Below, piece by piece: positions 1 through 10,579 of a stretch of 64,000 bases of DNA. Position 1 is the first letter of the stretch, and each line of letters opens with the position of its first letter. Origin of the DNA: Pythium myriotylum (lineage: Eukaryota > Oomycota > Peronosporomycetes > Pythiales > Pythiaceae); the NCBI GenBank assembly GCA_023091665.1, contig JALJCQ010000003.1, forward strand, positions 434,001 through 498,000. Reading direction: 5' to 3'. The position numbers and the translations under genes are program-made. Below the pieces are notes generated by a model. It was not told the DNA's origin. It was given only the letters and a program-made list of their open reading frames with translations, and did no database searches.

Positions 1-1128
1 GTTGACCACCTGCGTGGTCGTGTAGTCCGTCACGCTGGCAGCCGTGTTGTAAGTCGAGGAGGCAACCGACTTGACCGACGAGGTCGTGTACTCGGTGGCC
101 TTGTGCACCGTGTTGACGGTCGAGCCAACGACGCTCGAGACCGTCGAGGTCGTGTAGTCCTTGGCCTTGCCGACCGTGGAGATCGTGCCGCCAAGCACGT
201 TCGAGGCCTTCGAGACGGCGGCGTCCTTGGTCTTAAGCACGAGGTTCTGGCCCTGGACGAGCTTCACAATCACCGAGGAGATGGTCGCATCGACAGTGTT
301 ATCGAGCGAGTTGAGGTTCGGCGACACAAGCTGCGTGTCAAGGTCGTGGAGGCTCTTGCCCGTGATCTTCTGCAGGATGGCGTTGGCCGTGTTCTCGCTG
401 AAACGAGCGACCGGCGCGATCACGCGGAAGCTCGTGGTGTAGTTGTAGACGGTCTTCGTCGTGTCGTAGTAGTACGACACACGCATGAACCACGGACGGT
501 GGGTCTCGTGGACCGTGAGCGAGTGCTGCGGGTTCACGATCGTCGTGACGGTCTCCTTGGCCTTCTCGACGGCGTTGGCAGCGCCTTCGCCCGCGAGCTT
601 CTGGGTCGTGTTCTTGATCGTCCACTTGGTCTCAATCTCAATCTTGTAGCTATCGGCCTTCGAGAGCGAGACGACCGTCCACTCGGGCGTGAGGAACTTC
701 TCAAGCGGCAGCTTCCAGTGCGCGGCGGCCGGCTTGTCCTGCTGCTTCTCGTGCTTCTTCTTCGGGTCAACGTGGGCCTCAATCAGAATCTGCTCGTCCG
801 TGCTGATATCCGTAAGGTCACTGCTCACACGTCACATAGAGCTCCACCCCATTAGCTCCTGACCACCACACCCATCCACAAAAAAGCATACGCACAAGTT
901 GAGGGTCTGGTCGACCTGCTTGGTCGGGTGGAAGTGCTTCGAGTACTTGATCTCCGAGCCAATCTTGAACTTGAGCCCGACGACCAAGCGGTTGTGCTCC
1001 TCGCTTTCCTGGACAGGGGTGCACGAGTTGACTAATCGAGCCACACATTATTCGTCAGAATACCAGATCCAGCTGGGCGAATCGAAAACGCCCGACGCAC
1101 TCTTGATGGCGAGCGTTCCGGTCGGCAT
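1..1128 (-). CDS. Perilipin-like lipid-droplet protein (partial)
   Basis: The C-terminus runs off the left edge. The reading starts at ATG 1128 ([10 protein letters not shown]), then exon 2 (1003-896) and exon 3 (820-1). The second intron (895-821, 75 nt) is clear and joins DQTLNF to DLTDIS. The first intron is less sure: a 60-nt GT..AG intron (1063-1004) keeps the frame and removes an in-frame TAA. The visible C-terminal part is made of amphipathic units with a 22-residue period, beginning [22 protein letters not shown] and VTDYTTTQV. Such 11/22-mer helices occur in perilipins, apolipoproteins and LEA proteins. The block before them ([16 protein letters not shown]...LDNTVD) resembles a perilipin PAT region. 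Lipid-droplet coating is therefore an inference. An LEA-like stress protein is the main alternative. Confidence 0.5.
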
Positions 1129-1828
1129 GGCTTCGTTGGTGGTGGTGGGAGGAGAGAGAACGCTATGGGGAGGTGACGCGTCCGCTAGAATTCGAAAAGT
1201 GACTGTCCTCGGCACGCATGAAGGCGGCGGCGCAAGCCAGCTGACGGCGGCGAGAGCGAAAGGTGACGCCGCCTCTCAGACCAACAACGGTGGTGACGCT
1301 CGCCGTGAGGTTTTATTCACTTCAACACGCACGCGCCGCAGAACTGTTCCATGAAAAGAGAACACAACGAAAGAAAGAAAGAAAAAAAAAAAAAACAGTG
1401 GGGGGGGAGAGATCCAACAAAAAACGCGACAGGCTCCAAAACGAAAATATGCAACCTGCCGTGCACGAAAAAAGGCCCGGCGGAAAAAAACACGGAATGT
1501 ATGCTGAGCGTGTCAAAAAACCTCAAATGTCGACGTGGTGCGTGCAGAGCCGGGCCAGTTGGCAAGCTGACCCAGAGACGTGACGTAGCGAGTGTCATCC
1601 TCGGTGGTGACGAGGTCCGACGAGGCTGCATGGGCGACATTCGAAAAAACTCCGAACCAGCGAACTGAAGCTCCGACGTGACCAGCGTGGTGTCGGCGGC
1701 GAAAGTGAGGCGGTCCAACTGACTACACTACAATTCGCAGGAATCCAGCGACAAGCTCCTCCCATCCGCCAACGGCGAGTTTTTCCGGTGCCCCGAGGCT
1801 TGCTCACTACTGCACTGGCCCTGGGGGC
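1129..1828. other. Intergenic, low-complexity
   Basis: This stretch lies between two minus-strand genes and should hold the promoter of the perilipin-like gene. It contains a GAAA-rich run leading into a poly-A tract near 1380-1396, then a run of eight G near 1405. I see no convincing gene. Confidence 0.6.
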
Positions 1829-2313
1829 TCACGGCCGGCTGGCGTGCTGTTGTTGTTGCCACTTGGACGTGAGCACGACGTGGGCCGTGCGACCGCCGCC
1901 CGTGACGACGTAGCGCTCGCCCTTGCGGCCTTCGATAAACTCGCCCAGCGTCGCGATCTCGCCGTCGCAGAGCACCGAGGCGTCGTCGCCCATGACCTCG
2001 AGCGTGACACTCTCGCGTCCATCGACGCCTTGGAGCTCGCTTGTAGTTATAGCCATCCAACTGGGTTAACGGTGGATAGGCTTCGTCTCGTCAACAGTCG
2101 ACAAACCTACAACGTGAGGTCCTGCTCCATCCGGCTCTCCTGGCCTTTGCCGTGGGATCTCGTCTCCTGCACGTGGTCACCGACCTTGACGCGCACCGCG
2201 TAGTACATGCCTGTCGCGATTCCTTTTAGTAAACACGCGACACCCACCACGAGAAACGAGACGGCTCTCGCACCGGCGATGTGCTGCATCTCGCCCTGCT
2301 CGATCTGAGGCAT
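1829..2313 (-). CDS. Small single-pass membrane protein
   Basis: Two exons, 2313-2111 and 2060-1829, are joined over a 50-nt GT..AG intron (2110-2061, ending TTAACCCAG). They encode about 144 residues. The start chosen is MPQIEQGEMQ; an in-frame ATG at 2340 (MCVVHSLEG) would add nine residues. One hydrophobic helix is visible near residues 18-40 (SFLVVGVACLLKG). It is followed by a basic stretch and a soluble C-terminal half containing VTLEVMGDDASVLCDGEI and GERYVVTGGGRTAHVVL. I do not recognise the family. The protein is probably small and membrane-anchored with a compact beta-rich tail. Confidence 0.55.
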
Positions 2314-2687
2314 GCCTTCCAAACTGTGGACTACACACATCCATCCCCACGGTACAGTACCGCAAACGTGATTACTTCTTCGGAAACAAAGAGACGAATC
2401 GGTCTCGTACTGCGCAGTGTGAGCGTGCCGTTCACCATCTTCGCAAAAGACTCGTTGGTCGTTCTTCTCGTTTTCCGCAATGCTCTGCTGGGGTGTTCGC
2501 TGACTGATAGACTCACGAGCGGCGAAACTTCAAGCGGCAGTTGGGCGAGACACTCGGTGACAAAAATCTGTGACGTGTGTCAACTTCAACTTGTTAAAAT
2601 GTTGACACAAAATTCTGCATTTCAAAAAGTCAATCTACCGCCCACGAATCTACCATCTTCTTGCGCTCACTTGACAAACCAAACATT
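2314..2687. other. Intergenic
   Basis: This is the promoter side of the small membrane protein gene and the 3' side of the GTPase gene, both on the minus strand. I see no further gene or repeat. Confidence 0.6.
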
Positions 2688-4427
2688 TCACAAAACTACT
2701 GACGCCGCGAATAGCATTCGCCCCATGAGTCCCACGATTCCTTCCTCCGGCCGGACCAACAGAAAAGCCACTGCAGTAGCACTCGCTAGGACACAAGTGC
2801 CAACGAGAACGCCTCGCGCGAGCTGTCGAGAAGAAACAGACAAGTCCGAGGGTAGGTCCCCAAGTTCCAACGTCGAGAAGAACCTCGAGTCGCGACGGCT
2901 CCGGACGACAATCTTGGACACGGACGGAGACCGGTGCTGACGACCAGAGTACGCAACACGACTCCTACTGTCTTCGACTGCCTCTTGCAGCGCCTGCGCA
3001 CTGTTGACTCGGTCTTCACCCTCAACATCGCTCTCCGACTCGGTCGCTGGGTCGATATCGACAGCCTTCGCTTCCGCAAAGAGGGTTTCGACCGCATGAA
3101 CTTGAGTTGACACATCGCTGAGGTCAACATCCCAGGTCTTCGAAGAAGAGAGTTCTTCCACGAGTTGTTGCATACACACACCAGCATCATCCGACGATGA
3201 TGATGAACATTCAACAAAAGATGCACGCAGCAGAGTTGCCAGCGCCTGTCCTTCTACCCTCGACACTTGGTCGTACAGAGGACGTCGACGGTTGGATACC
3301 ACGACGACCCCAAGCGGTTCACCTGCGTCTCGGGAAGCTGCCAGCTGCGTTGCCCATCCGAAAATCTCTCGGAAGCTTTCTCTATCCGATGGATCATATA
3401 CGAGCACAGCTGCTCGGGCTTTACGGAAGTAAAACTTCGGTAGCGTCCGTGCTCCAAACTTTTCTTGGTCGGCTGTGTCCCAGAGCTGGATTTTCGCGAT
3501 TGAGCCATCCACTGATGCCATTCGAACGCGATAGTCCACGCCATGACATGGACTTGAGTGGCATAAAGCTGCGACAAGACTGGATTTGCCAACACCAGCG
3601 CGACCAAGGAATATGACTAAAGTGAAAGACGGCAGATGTTAGACAACGTGCCACGCGATCCATGGATGCAGGGAGCCCGTACCTTTGAGCGTTGGGCACA
3701 TTATCTTCTTACGATTGAGGATCGGCATGATCGAGAACCGCTCGGTGGGCTGATGAGCCGGGGTTTCAACTCGTGAAGCTACCATTACCACGATCGGGAA
3801 CCTGGCAGCGAATTTGTCGGCGTCTGAGAACCGCAGACTTTTTGGTGGCTTGGATGCCTTTGAGGTAGTGCAGGAGGTGGAAGATTTGAAAATGATTGAG
3901 GCAAACGTGCTTACGAACTCGGCCCATGGAGTGAAGTTGGCTACTGTCCACGTAGCGCGTGCCCTTGTGTCCAGTGGGGTAGACGATCCTGGGGGAAAAG
4001 CTGGATGCTCACTTTCAGTTCTTCTCAGTAACGCTTCCTTTGAAGCTGCAACCCAGGCCACAGTGCTTCAGGGTCCACGAATACCAGCTCCAACGACTGG
4101 TGCTAACAGGCCTCAAATGAAAAGATCCCAGAGTCGCATGATTTACCTTCTCTGAGCATTCTATCTGACCCCGCCTCTCCGCTCGCGGCGGTTTCTTTCG
4201 GGATCGCGCCGTCCAAATCAGACACTCTATGCTCTGAAAATCTCGGCACATTTCGGCAGGGACAGTAGTTGGGAGTGCAGCGTTGTCGCAAGCGCCTTCA
4301 AGACTTTACTGGGAGACTTGTTGGGAATCCTAGACTTCTGTTGTGCCGTCGCGTTTCTCGGAAACTTTTGGGGCTGCTCATGCGCTGTGACGTGACTGTC
4401 TCTCGTGGTCAATAAAAGTGAAGCCAT
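2688..4427 (-). CDS. Ras-like small GTPase with long N-terminus and membrane tail
   Basis: Four exons (4427-4310, 4233-4147, 4045-3683, 3616-2688) join in frame over GT..AG introns and give 498 residues. The first ~190 residues look disordered. The GTPase core begins VIFLGRAGVGKSSLV, with a P-loop (GRAGVGKS). The G3 motif reads DTADQEKF, where Ras has DTAGQE. The usual NKxD (G4) is replaced by SNRRR in VVVSNRRRPLYD, and G5 appears as ECSSSS. The protein ends in a hydrophobic segment (GVLVGTCVLASATAVAFLLV) likely to anchor it in a membrane. An upstream in-frame ATG at 4574 is a possible alternative start. The fold is clear; the exact Rab/Ras subfamily is not, and nucleotide specificity may be relaxed. 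Confidence 0.72.
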
Positions 4428-4976
4428 CTTCTCGAAAGGACGGAAGAACGTGAGCAGAAGCCGATGCGGTAGCAGCTGGATTGGCCGATCTGGCCAGAAC
4501 AGGTCATTGTTTCCACGGAAGCCAACTTTAGATTGGCAGCTGATCTGAATCCTCGAGTCGTGAAACAACATCACTGCCTGGGTGCCCGGTTTGAAGTTGC
4601 TCAGCTCTCAGTACAACAATCTGATATTCCTGATCTGAAGACGTCACGATCATGATGCAAGTGGAACCTGTTGAGTCCAACCACAATGAATCCTACTAGC
4701 TCGTGGAGGGGGCTTATCTTGGTATGATCTGACGATGTATTACGATAGTGAAGGCGGCCGTTTCTCGTTCAAGATTGACAAAGTTAAACTGGAGAAACGG
4801 TCATGGTCATCAACTCCTGACTGCAACCTGGTCCCCTCTCCCTGCAGCTGCTCCGGCTTCTCTCACTTGCCTCTTCCGACCCGACCGCACCGTCCCATGG
4901 ATACCCATTGCATTGAAGGTGAGGTATCATACCATACCATACCTTCAATGCAGTGCTCCCATCCGATGGATACCCC
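4428..4976. other. Intergenic with duplicated block
   Basis: This is the promoter side of the GTPase gene and the 3' flank of the glutamine synthetase-family gene. Bases 4843-4904 recur with few changes at 6743-6803, and a stem-loop lies at 4909-4952. No gene seen. Confidence 0.6.
4909..4952. repeat. Perfect 12-bp inverted repeat just past a stop codon
   Basis: Arms TGCATTGAAGGT (4909-4920) and ACCTTCAATGCA (4941-4952) are exact complements around a 20-nt spacer with repeated ATACC. The element lies 25 nt beyond the stop of the glutamine synthetase-family gene on its transcribed side. It could fold in the 3' UTR and affect 3'-end formation or stability; that role is inference. Confidence 0.6.
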
Positions 4977-6326
4977 TCAGTAACGCTTCACGAACTCCCG
5001 AACGGCAACTTCACCTCCCAGCGAACCGTAGTGCTCCAACTCCGCGCGACGCAATCTCACCAACAGATCCGCGTACGATCCACTCAATACTTCATCCCAC
5101 AAACCAGCCTTCCGAGCCTCGAATCGATCGATCGCCTCCTCCAACGACCCGGGCAGTCGAGATGGTCGGTCACATTCAACAACTGTCCACGGATCCTGCA
5201 CACAAGGCGCAGGGAGCTTCAGATCGCGCACCAACCCACTCATCCCGGCCGCCAAAATCGATCCCAGCGCCACGTACGGGTTCGCCGTTCCGTCCACCGT
5301 CTTCACCTCGAAGTGGTTCACCTTGCTCATGTCATCACGTGCTGCAGTAGGTCCCACCAGTCGGATTGGAGCCTCCCGGTTCTCGTACCCGTAGCATTGA
5401 TACGCGCCGGCCCAACACTGCGGCTGCAGTCGTTCATATGAATTGATCGTCGGTGCCAACAGCATGCAGAGACCCGGTAGTTCTTCCAGCACACCAGCCA
5501 GAAACGCACTTGCTCGTGACGTGTCCGCCGAAAACAAGTTGGACTTGGTCGACGCATCCAACAGACCGATGTGGATGTGGGCCGCATTCCCAGCTTGACC
5601 GGCCTTCAACTTCGGAACAAACGTCGCCTGCAAACCCGCCTGTGCCGTCAACGCGTAGATCGTCTGGCGAGTCAACACCAACTTGTCCACCGCTCGCACC
5701 AACGAATCCACCACATCCTCCGCTTCACCTCCTCCTTCTACACCCACGCCGAACGGACCAATGCTGATCTCCAGCTGACCGTGCGCCGACTCGGAATGAT
5801 ACTGGTGCACCGGGATACCCAAATCGTCCTCCAGACACTCCACGATCTCCTTCAACAGCTTCCACGCGCGACCGTCGTGGAATGCCTTCATCGAACAGTA
5901 CAGAGCCGCATCGATCGGCTCCAGCGACTCGCGATCCACGATCTGGAACTCCAGCTCGAACCCGACGGTCGGGGTCACGCCGAACTCGTCTCGAAGCCGT
6001 CGCACTTGTCGACGAAGAAACGTGCGCGGGCAGTGGTTCCACGGAGTCGCGCCATCATTGAGTCTCATGTCACCGAAGTAGGCGAAGGCGCCGTTCATCC
6101 ATCGCCGAACGTCGTAACGACTGCCCGATGGAGCCAAGTAGACTTCGCCAACGGGTGACTCGAATGCTGCATCGTACATGGACGGCATTCCTTGGATCGC
6201 TTGCGTGAGAGTCACACAGAAATCGGCGTCTCGCTCATGTCGCGACGACGGCACCACGCGCGTACGCGTGATGTTGGCATTGTCGACCCAGATCGCAGCT
6301 GCATGGCGAGGCTTCGGAGTGGTCAT
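4977..6326 (-). CDS. Glutamine synthetase-family ligase (GS-I-like)
   Basis: A single exon of 449 residues. The start is the ATG at 6326 (MTTPKPRHAAA); an in-frame ATG at 6341 is possible. Family signatures appear in order: FELEFQIVDR (catalytic Glu region), ESAHGQLEISIG, GNAAHIHIGL (metal/ATP-site His), NSYERLQPQCWAGAY then YGYENREAPIRL, and FEVKTVDGTANPYVAL with the conserved NPY. Enzymes of this fold join ammonia or an amine to the gamma-carboxyl of glutamate using ATP. The length fits GS-I-like or FluG-type eukaryotic members. The motifs vary from housekeeping enzymes, so a gamma-glutamyl-amine ligase is as likely as true glutamine synthesis. Probably cytosolic. A broken copy of its last 72 codons lies upstream at 7030. 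Confidence 0.85.
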   Translation of the reverse strand: MTTPKPRHAAAIWVDNANITRTRVVPSSRHERDADFCVTLTQAIQGMPSMYDAAFESPVGEVYLAPSGSRYDVRRWMNGAFAYFGDMRLNDGATPWNHCPRTFLRRQVRRLRDEFGVTPTVGFELEFQIVDRESLEPIDAALYCSMKAFHDGRAWKLLKEIVECLEDDLGIPVHQYHSESAHGQLEISIGPFGVGVEGGGEAEDVVDSLVRAVDKLVLTRQTIYALTAQAGLQATFVPKLKAGQAGNAAHIHIGLLDASTKSNLFSADTSRASAFLAGVLEELPGLCMLLAPTINSYERLQPQCWAGAYQCYGYENREAPIRLVGPTAARDDMSKVNHFEVKTVDGTANPYVALGSILAAGMSGLVRDLKLPAPCVQDPWTVVECDRPSRLPGSLEEAIDRFEARKAGLWDEVLSGSYADLLVRLRRAELEHYGSLGGEVAVREFVKRY

Positions 6327-7029
6327 TTTCGTCAAGCACATTCTTGGGGAAGAAAGAGAGAGGCTGCTGGAATAAGAGATTGGTAGATGGTAGGTACTTC
6401 GGCCGCTGGGCAAGAGGAGAAGTGAGGTATCGCCGACTCAAAGTCTCCACAGACCCCTCGCTCACCAGGCGATAGCTACCGGGCGTTTCAACTCCCGCCC
6501 GTGCAAGGATTGGGAGAATGAAATAACTGCTGTCGGTCGTGCCATGAGACAGGGCACAACTTTTTCGGGAACAACAGAAGAGTCACACCTGATTCAGAAA
6601 ACCAGCTCACACCGATCTTTTGCAGGCACGCACGCACCCAACGCAGCACCACAGTGACGAACGGCTTGGATTCACTATGATCCACGACAGCAGGCACCTT
6701 TGCTCGCGAGTGTCCAACGTGGAATCCAAATCTTTTTCTGTCTGCAGCTGCGCGCACTTCTCTCACTTGCCTCTCCCGACCAGACCACGCTGTCTCATGG
6801 ATACAGGACGATACAAGTTGTAGCTTTGTCGTATTGTGAGACACCCTATCCAACGATGGGATCAAGTTGAGATCTGGATCGGTCAGCACTAGAGGTTTGG
6901 GCCTGACTTGCAACACACACCCATCCGATGCAGACCTTTCAGGGGTCAGCATGGTAGACCATTGAAGGCCAACATGGACGTAGGTCGCTGTAGAGCAAAT
7001 TCAACAAGTCAGCACAATTGTGCTACCAT
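6327..7029. other. Intergenic with duplicated block
   Basis: This is the promoter side of the glutamine synthetase-family gene. Bases 6743-6803 match 4843-4904, marking the start of the duplicated 3' region. I see no intact gene. Confidence 0.6.
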
Positions 7030-7249
7030 CCCCTCAGTATCGCTTCACGAACTCCCGAACGGCAACTTCACCTCCCAGCGAACCGTAGTGCTCCAACTCC
7101 GCGCGACGCAATCTCACCAACAGATCCGCGTACGATCCACTCAATACTTCATCCCACAAACCAGCCTTCCGAGCCTCGAATCGATCAATCGCCTCCTCCA
7201 ACGACCCGGGCAGTCGCGATGGTCGGTCACACTCAATAACTGTCCACGC
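7030..7249 (-). pseudogene. Truncated copy of the glutamine synthetase-family 3' end
   Basis: About 217 bases are almost identical to the last 72 codons of the gene at 4977-6326, in the same orientation, including the ...EFVKRY end. Similarity stops abruptly at about 7247, next to the CDC14 stop codon at 7250-7252. No upstream part of the gene remains. It looks like the stub of a tandem copy whose body was deleted or replaced. Confidence 0.85.
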
Positions 7250-8784
7250 TCATCGTAGCGGCCTCGTGGCTCGCTTCGCAGAGATTAAACTGCTAGCTGT
7301 CGGGCCAGAGAGGCCTCGATGGAGTGGTCTTCTTGTTGGCATAGGTGTGACTGTCGTCGCTGGTGGCAGCCGGTCTCGCATTGTGGCGAACGACTGCTTC
7401 CGCACCACTGTTGGCCTGCCTTCAGATTTCCGATTTTGCTGCTGCTGCTGCTGCTCGTCGTCAGAAACACCAGCCTGCCAAAGTTGGGGTTGTTTAGCCA
7501 CAAGGAAGTGCTGCTGAGGGCCAACGATGCTGCCTGGCCGGCAAATGCGGCACCACGCGATCGCCTCGACGGCGGAGAACCGGTATTTCTTCATGAGATA
7601 GGCCGCAATATTCGTCCCCGTACGCCCCAATCCAGCCTTGCAGTGAACTGCCACAGCGCCAGATTCTCGCTCACACGTCTGGACAAGTCAAGCAGTAGTG
7701 CATTAAAATCACGACATGCTTCTCCTATTTGGTATCGTACCCGAACGAATTTGAACATGATCTCGTCTGTTGGGTTCCCACCGTCAGGGTAATGCATGTC
7801 AATCTGTACATACCCCTTTAGTCCAGAATCGACAACAGATATCGCTGGATGGCGTAGTACATGACGAATGTTGGCTTGGATAAACGCCCGTCGATCGTAT
7901 GTCGTGGGCTCGTTGAACCGTATCACACAGCTGACGCCTAGACTCTGAAAGACTTTTGCGTAGTCATGAGCTAGCAAGGTCGAACGACCGCTTCCATCCA
8001 GCACGATGCGCTCACGCTGAGGACCACTGAACGCGAGAATCTTGCCCGGCACGATCCAGTTGATATCGCCGTTGTGGAGCTTGTCGTAGTGTTCATACTC
8101 CTCGAGCAGGAAAGACTCGTAATCGAAAATGGACTCGCGTATGGCCTACTCTACGAAGAACCAGCCTCATTAGCACCATGATCCTGTAAACCGGAGTCGT
8201 CCACGACGAACCTTATGAACCGCCCTCGCACAATCATGCACTGTTAGAAAGAACAAGCATAGTCCGCACGCGGCGTCGCGAAAGCCCTGGGCTGGTCGCA
8301 AAGATCGAAACGGCTCAATTGCTTGAAGTGGCGTCTGCTTGAGAACCATAACACAGTAAAGAGCAAGCAGCCCCATCGCGTTTGCGCGTTTATGTGGGTG
8401 GTCGCTGCTGATGAGCATCACTTGCTTCGACCCGGCAAGATACCGAGTCACTTCACGACAGAATCGGACGGTCTGTGCAAGATCCAGAGGACCGAAGTCG
8501 GCGAAGAATCGTGCATACACGAGTTGGTCGTCAACGGAGAAGTACAGCGTATCGGGTTCGTCGTCCTTATCGCTGGATGCTGCAGCCGGCGTAGAGAAAG
8601 CGTCTGGTGCGATCAAACGATTGAAAACGGATGAGGGGACCATAGCATAATCAAGCCGGTCTGGGATGATGGAGACCCGATCGAACAAGTTCGTTTGAAC
8701 AAGGCGCCGAGCGGGAAGGCTCAAGAAACAAATACTTGATGCGAAGATCGAGTTTCGTTCTGCGTTCGCCGGGGCTTCTGTCAT
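7250..8784 (-). CDS. CDC14: CDC14-type dual-specificity phosphatase
   Basis: Three exons (8784-8212, 8145-7741, 7678-7250) join in frame to 468 residues. The N-terminal CDC14 domain shows [21 protein letters not shown] and [19 protein letters not shown]. The central part has [20 protein letters not shown] and FSGP. The catalytic loop is [13 protein letters not shown], with the P-loop Cys and Arg both present, followed by [17 protein letters not shown], a CDC14 hallmark. CDC14 removes CDK phosphates on Ser-Pro sites in mitotic exit and cytokinesis, and in flagellated lineages is linked to basal bodies. The C-terminal ~80 residues are poly-Q and basic. The start is the ATG at 8784; a longer in-frame reading exists but would overlap the divergent neighbour. 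Confidence 0.92.
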
Positions 8785-8930
8785 TGCAGAGACTATGAGG
8801 TCGGTACACCACTCACTGTTCAAAGTCAAGACTTGGTAGCCGGGGTCGTTGTGTTCCAAATATGGAGGAGCAGCAGCCAGATGAGCTCCAGTAGAAACTA
8901 AATCGAATAATCGAGAGGCAGGTGTTCGGG
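8785..8930. promoter_or_regulatory. Divergent promoter region
   Basis: Only 146 bases separate the start codons of CDC14 (minus) and the helical-repeat gene (plus), so the two promoters must lie here or overlap the 5' ends. No specific element was recognised. Confidence 0.45.
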
Positions 8931-10544
8931 ATGGTTCATGACACCACCGCGAAGGCCGTGTCGAGTGCCGTCCTGGAGTTGAAACGTGGGCAAGACGATC
9001 CACAAGCTGTCCTCAGCACTCTCGTCCAACTCCACGCTACACTAGCTTCAGCGTCTTCTTCGGCAACCCTTTCGCTTCCTACAGGCCCTTCATTAGCAGA
9101 GGTTGCCAAACAACTGCAGTCACTGCTTCTTCGGTACATCCGTGACGAAGAAGAGATTGTATGGTTCGTCTGTCGAGTGGTTGCAGTATGGTGCGGTGCT
9201 TGCCATCGCATGAAGCATGAATGCGGCCAAATTCAATTGTGGGTCGCACTTCAAACTACCCGAGGAGCATACCCTGAGTCACCGCGTGTGCTCGAATCTT
9301 CACTCAAAGCAACTATTGCCCTCTTTCATAGAATCGAACTACACCAACTCGTTGGATTCCTCGATCAGAATCATGATAAGATCACAGACGAGCTCCTCGC
9401 ACTGATGGATCGATTGGACAGTGCTCCAACTCGTTTTATGCTCCTCTCGCCCCACTACGACTGCTCAAAGATCGTAGTCTTGGCGCTTCAAGCTCTACAC
9501 GAGCTCTTTTCGTCGTCTCGTGTTGCGATAATTGCAGCCAATGCACACACGGAACTGTTCGCACAGAAGATCTTGCCCCGGATGCTCAAAATGCTTCCAC
9601 GATTTTTTAGATCGGAAGATGCGATGCGTGTATGGCTTGGGATGGCTCGACTTGAATTGCAGTATTCACCGGCGATCGCCTTCAAAATTTTGTTTATGGA
9701 TAGCCAATCGTTGCCGTCCTGGTTTCACCGAGTTGGGAATCAGTGGCGGGAGAGTCATGGTATCGTGTACGATCTTTCGGCGCTCCTTACACAAATATTT
9801 GCAGTACCCCATGGATCGAAAGCGCTTCCTGTGAACGTGTCAGCGAGTGAAATGAGCCATGCACTGTTGATAGAGCACGGATTACTTCAGCTGCTACTCG
9901 AGCTGGTGGATATCTACTCGGGTCGTTTGAAACAGTCCACTTCTGAGGAAGAGTGTGCTCTACCAGTTGTTCTTGAGATTTCCAGGTGCATTCGGCAGTG
10001 GAGTTCCATTCCCGAGTTTCTCCATCTCTTTCCAAGCGTATCTGCAGCAAAAGAATCACTGTTACCCATCGTGACCAGAGAGCTGGAGACCTGTCACAAT
10101 GCGATTCGAACAAACGGGAAACAGTCAACTGAGGCTGCCTACATGCGATTGCAGCTCGAGCTATTACTCACGCTCACCCAACTCACGCTCTCGCCTTCGT
10201 TTGCTCGTATTATACAGCACACCGAAACGCTTCAGCCTTTGATCACTCGAATATCCAAACGGGCCGCTGCCTGTCTTGTCACCGCCAAAATACCATCTCC
10301 TGACAGCGAGCTCCCTGCTGTTCTCGCACGGGAAGCCAACAGCACCATTCGGGCCATCGCTTCGCTGCCGCCTCCGGCACGCACACCTTCGTCCGCGAAA
10401 CGAAACCTCCAGCGCCTGCCGTCTTCGTCCACAGTCTCTCGTTCCCCATCCAACTCTCGTGGAGTAGCGACTTCGTCCACTTTAAGACGAACACCCTCGA
10501 CAACTATGTCCCTCGTGCGTGTCAACAGCCAGACTCGCACGTAA
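8931..10544 (+). CDS. Helical-repeat (ARM/HEAT-like) protein of unknown function
   Basis: A single exon of 537 residues from ATG 8931 (MVHDTTAKAV). Almost the whole length is predicted by eye to be alpha-helical, with leucine-rich amphipathic blocks such as QLQSLLLRYIRDEEEI, KIVVLALQALHELF and LLQLLLELVDIYSG spaced as in ARM or HEAT proteins. The last ~70 residues are basic and Ser/Thr-rich (PSSSTVSRSPSNSRG), a likely disordered, phosphorylated tail. No catalytic motif is seen. It is probably a scaffold or adaptor. It faces CDC14 head to head, so co-expression is possible but unproven. Confidence 0.75.
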   Translation: MVHDTTAKAVSSAVLELKRGQDDPQAVLSTLVQLHATLASASSSATLSLPTGPSLAEVAKQLQSLLLRYIRDEEEIVWFVCRVVAVWCGACHRMKHECGQIQLWVALQTTRGAYPESPRVLESSLKATIALFHRIELHQLVGFLDQNHDKITDELLALMDRLDSAPTRFMLLSPHYDCSKIVVLALQALHELFSSSRVAIIAANAHTELFAQKILPRMLKMLPRFFRSEDAMRVWLGMARLELQYSPAIAFKILFMDSQSLPSWFHRVGNQWRESHGIVYDLSALLTQIFAVPHGSKALPVNVSASEMSHALLIEHGLLQLLLELVDIYSGRLKQSTSEEECALPVVLEISRCIRQWSSIPEFLHLFPSVSAAKESLLPIVTRELETCHNAIRTNGKQSTEAAYMRLQLELLLTLTQLTLSPSFARIIQHTETLQPLITRISKRAAACLVTAKIPSPDSELPAVLAREANSTIRAIASLPPPARTPSSAKRNLQRLPSSSTVSRSPSNSRGVATSSTLRRTPSTTMSLVRVNSQTRT

Positions 10545-10579
10545 AAACTTGAAATAATGAGATTGAATTCAGAGCCGCA

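Noticed and set aside
103..855. 250-codon plus-strand open frame
   Set aside because: Arg/Val-rich shadow of the minus-strand perilipin-like gene, whose repeats and introns are convincing.
8785..9003. Longer N-terminus of CDC14 to 9003
   Set aside because: It would overlap the start of the divergent gene, and the extra residues do not resemble CDC14; ATG 8784 fits the family.
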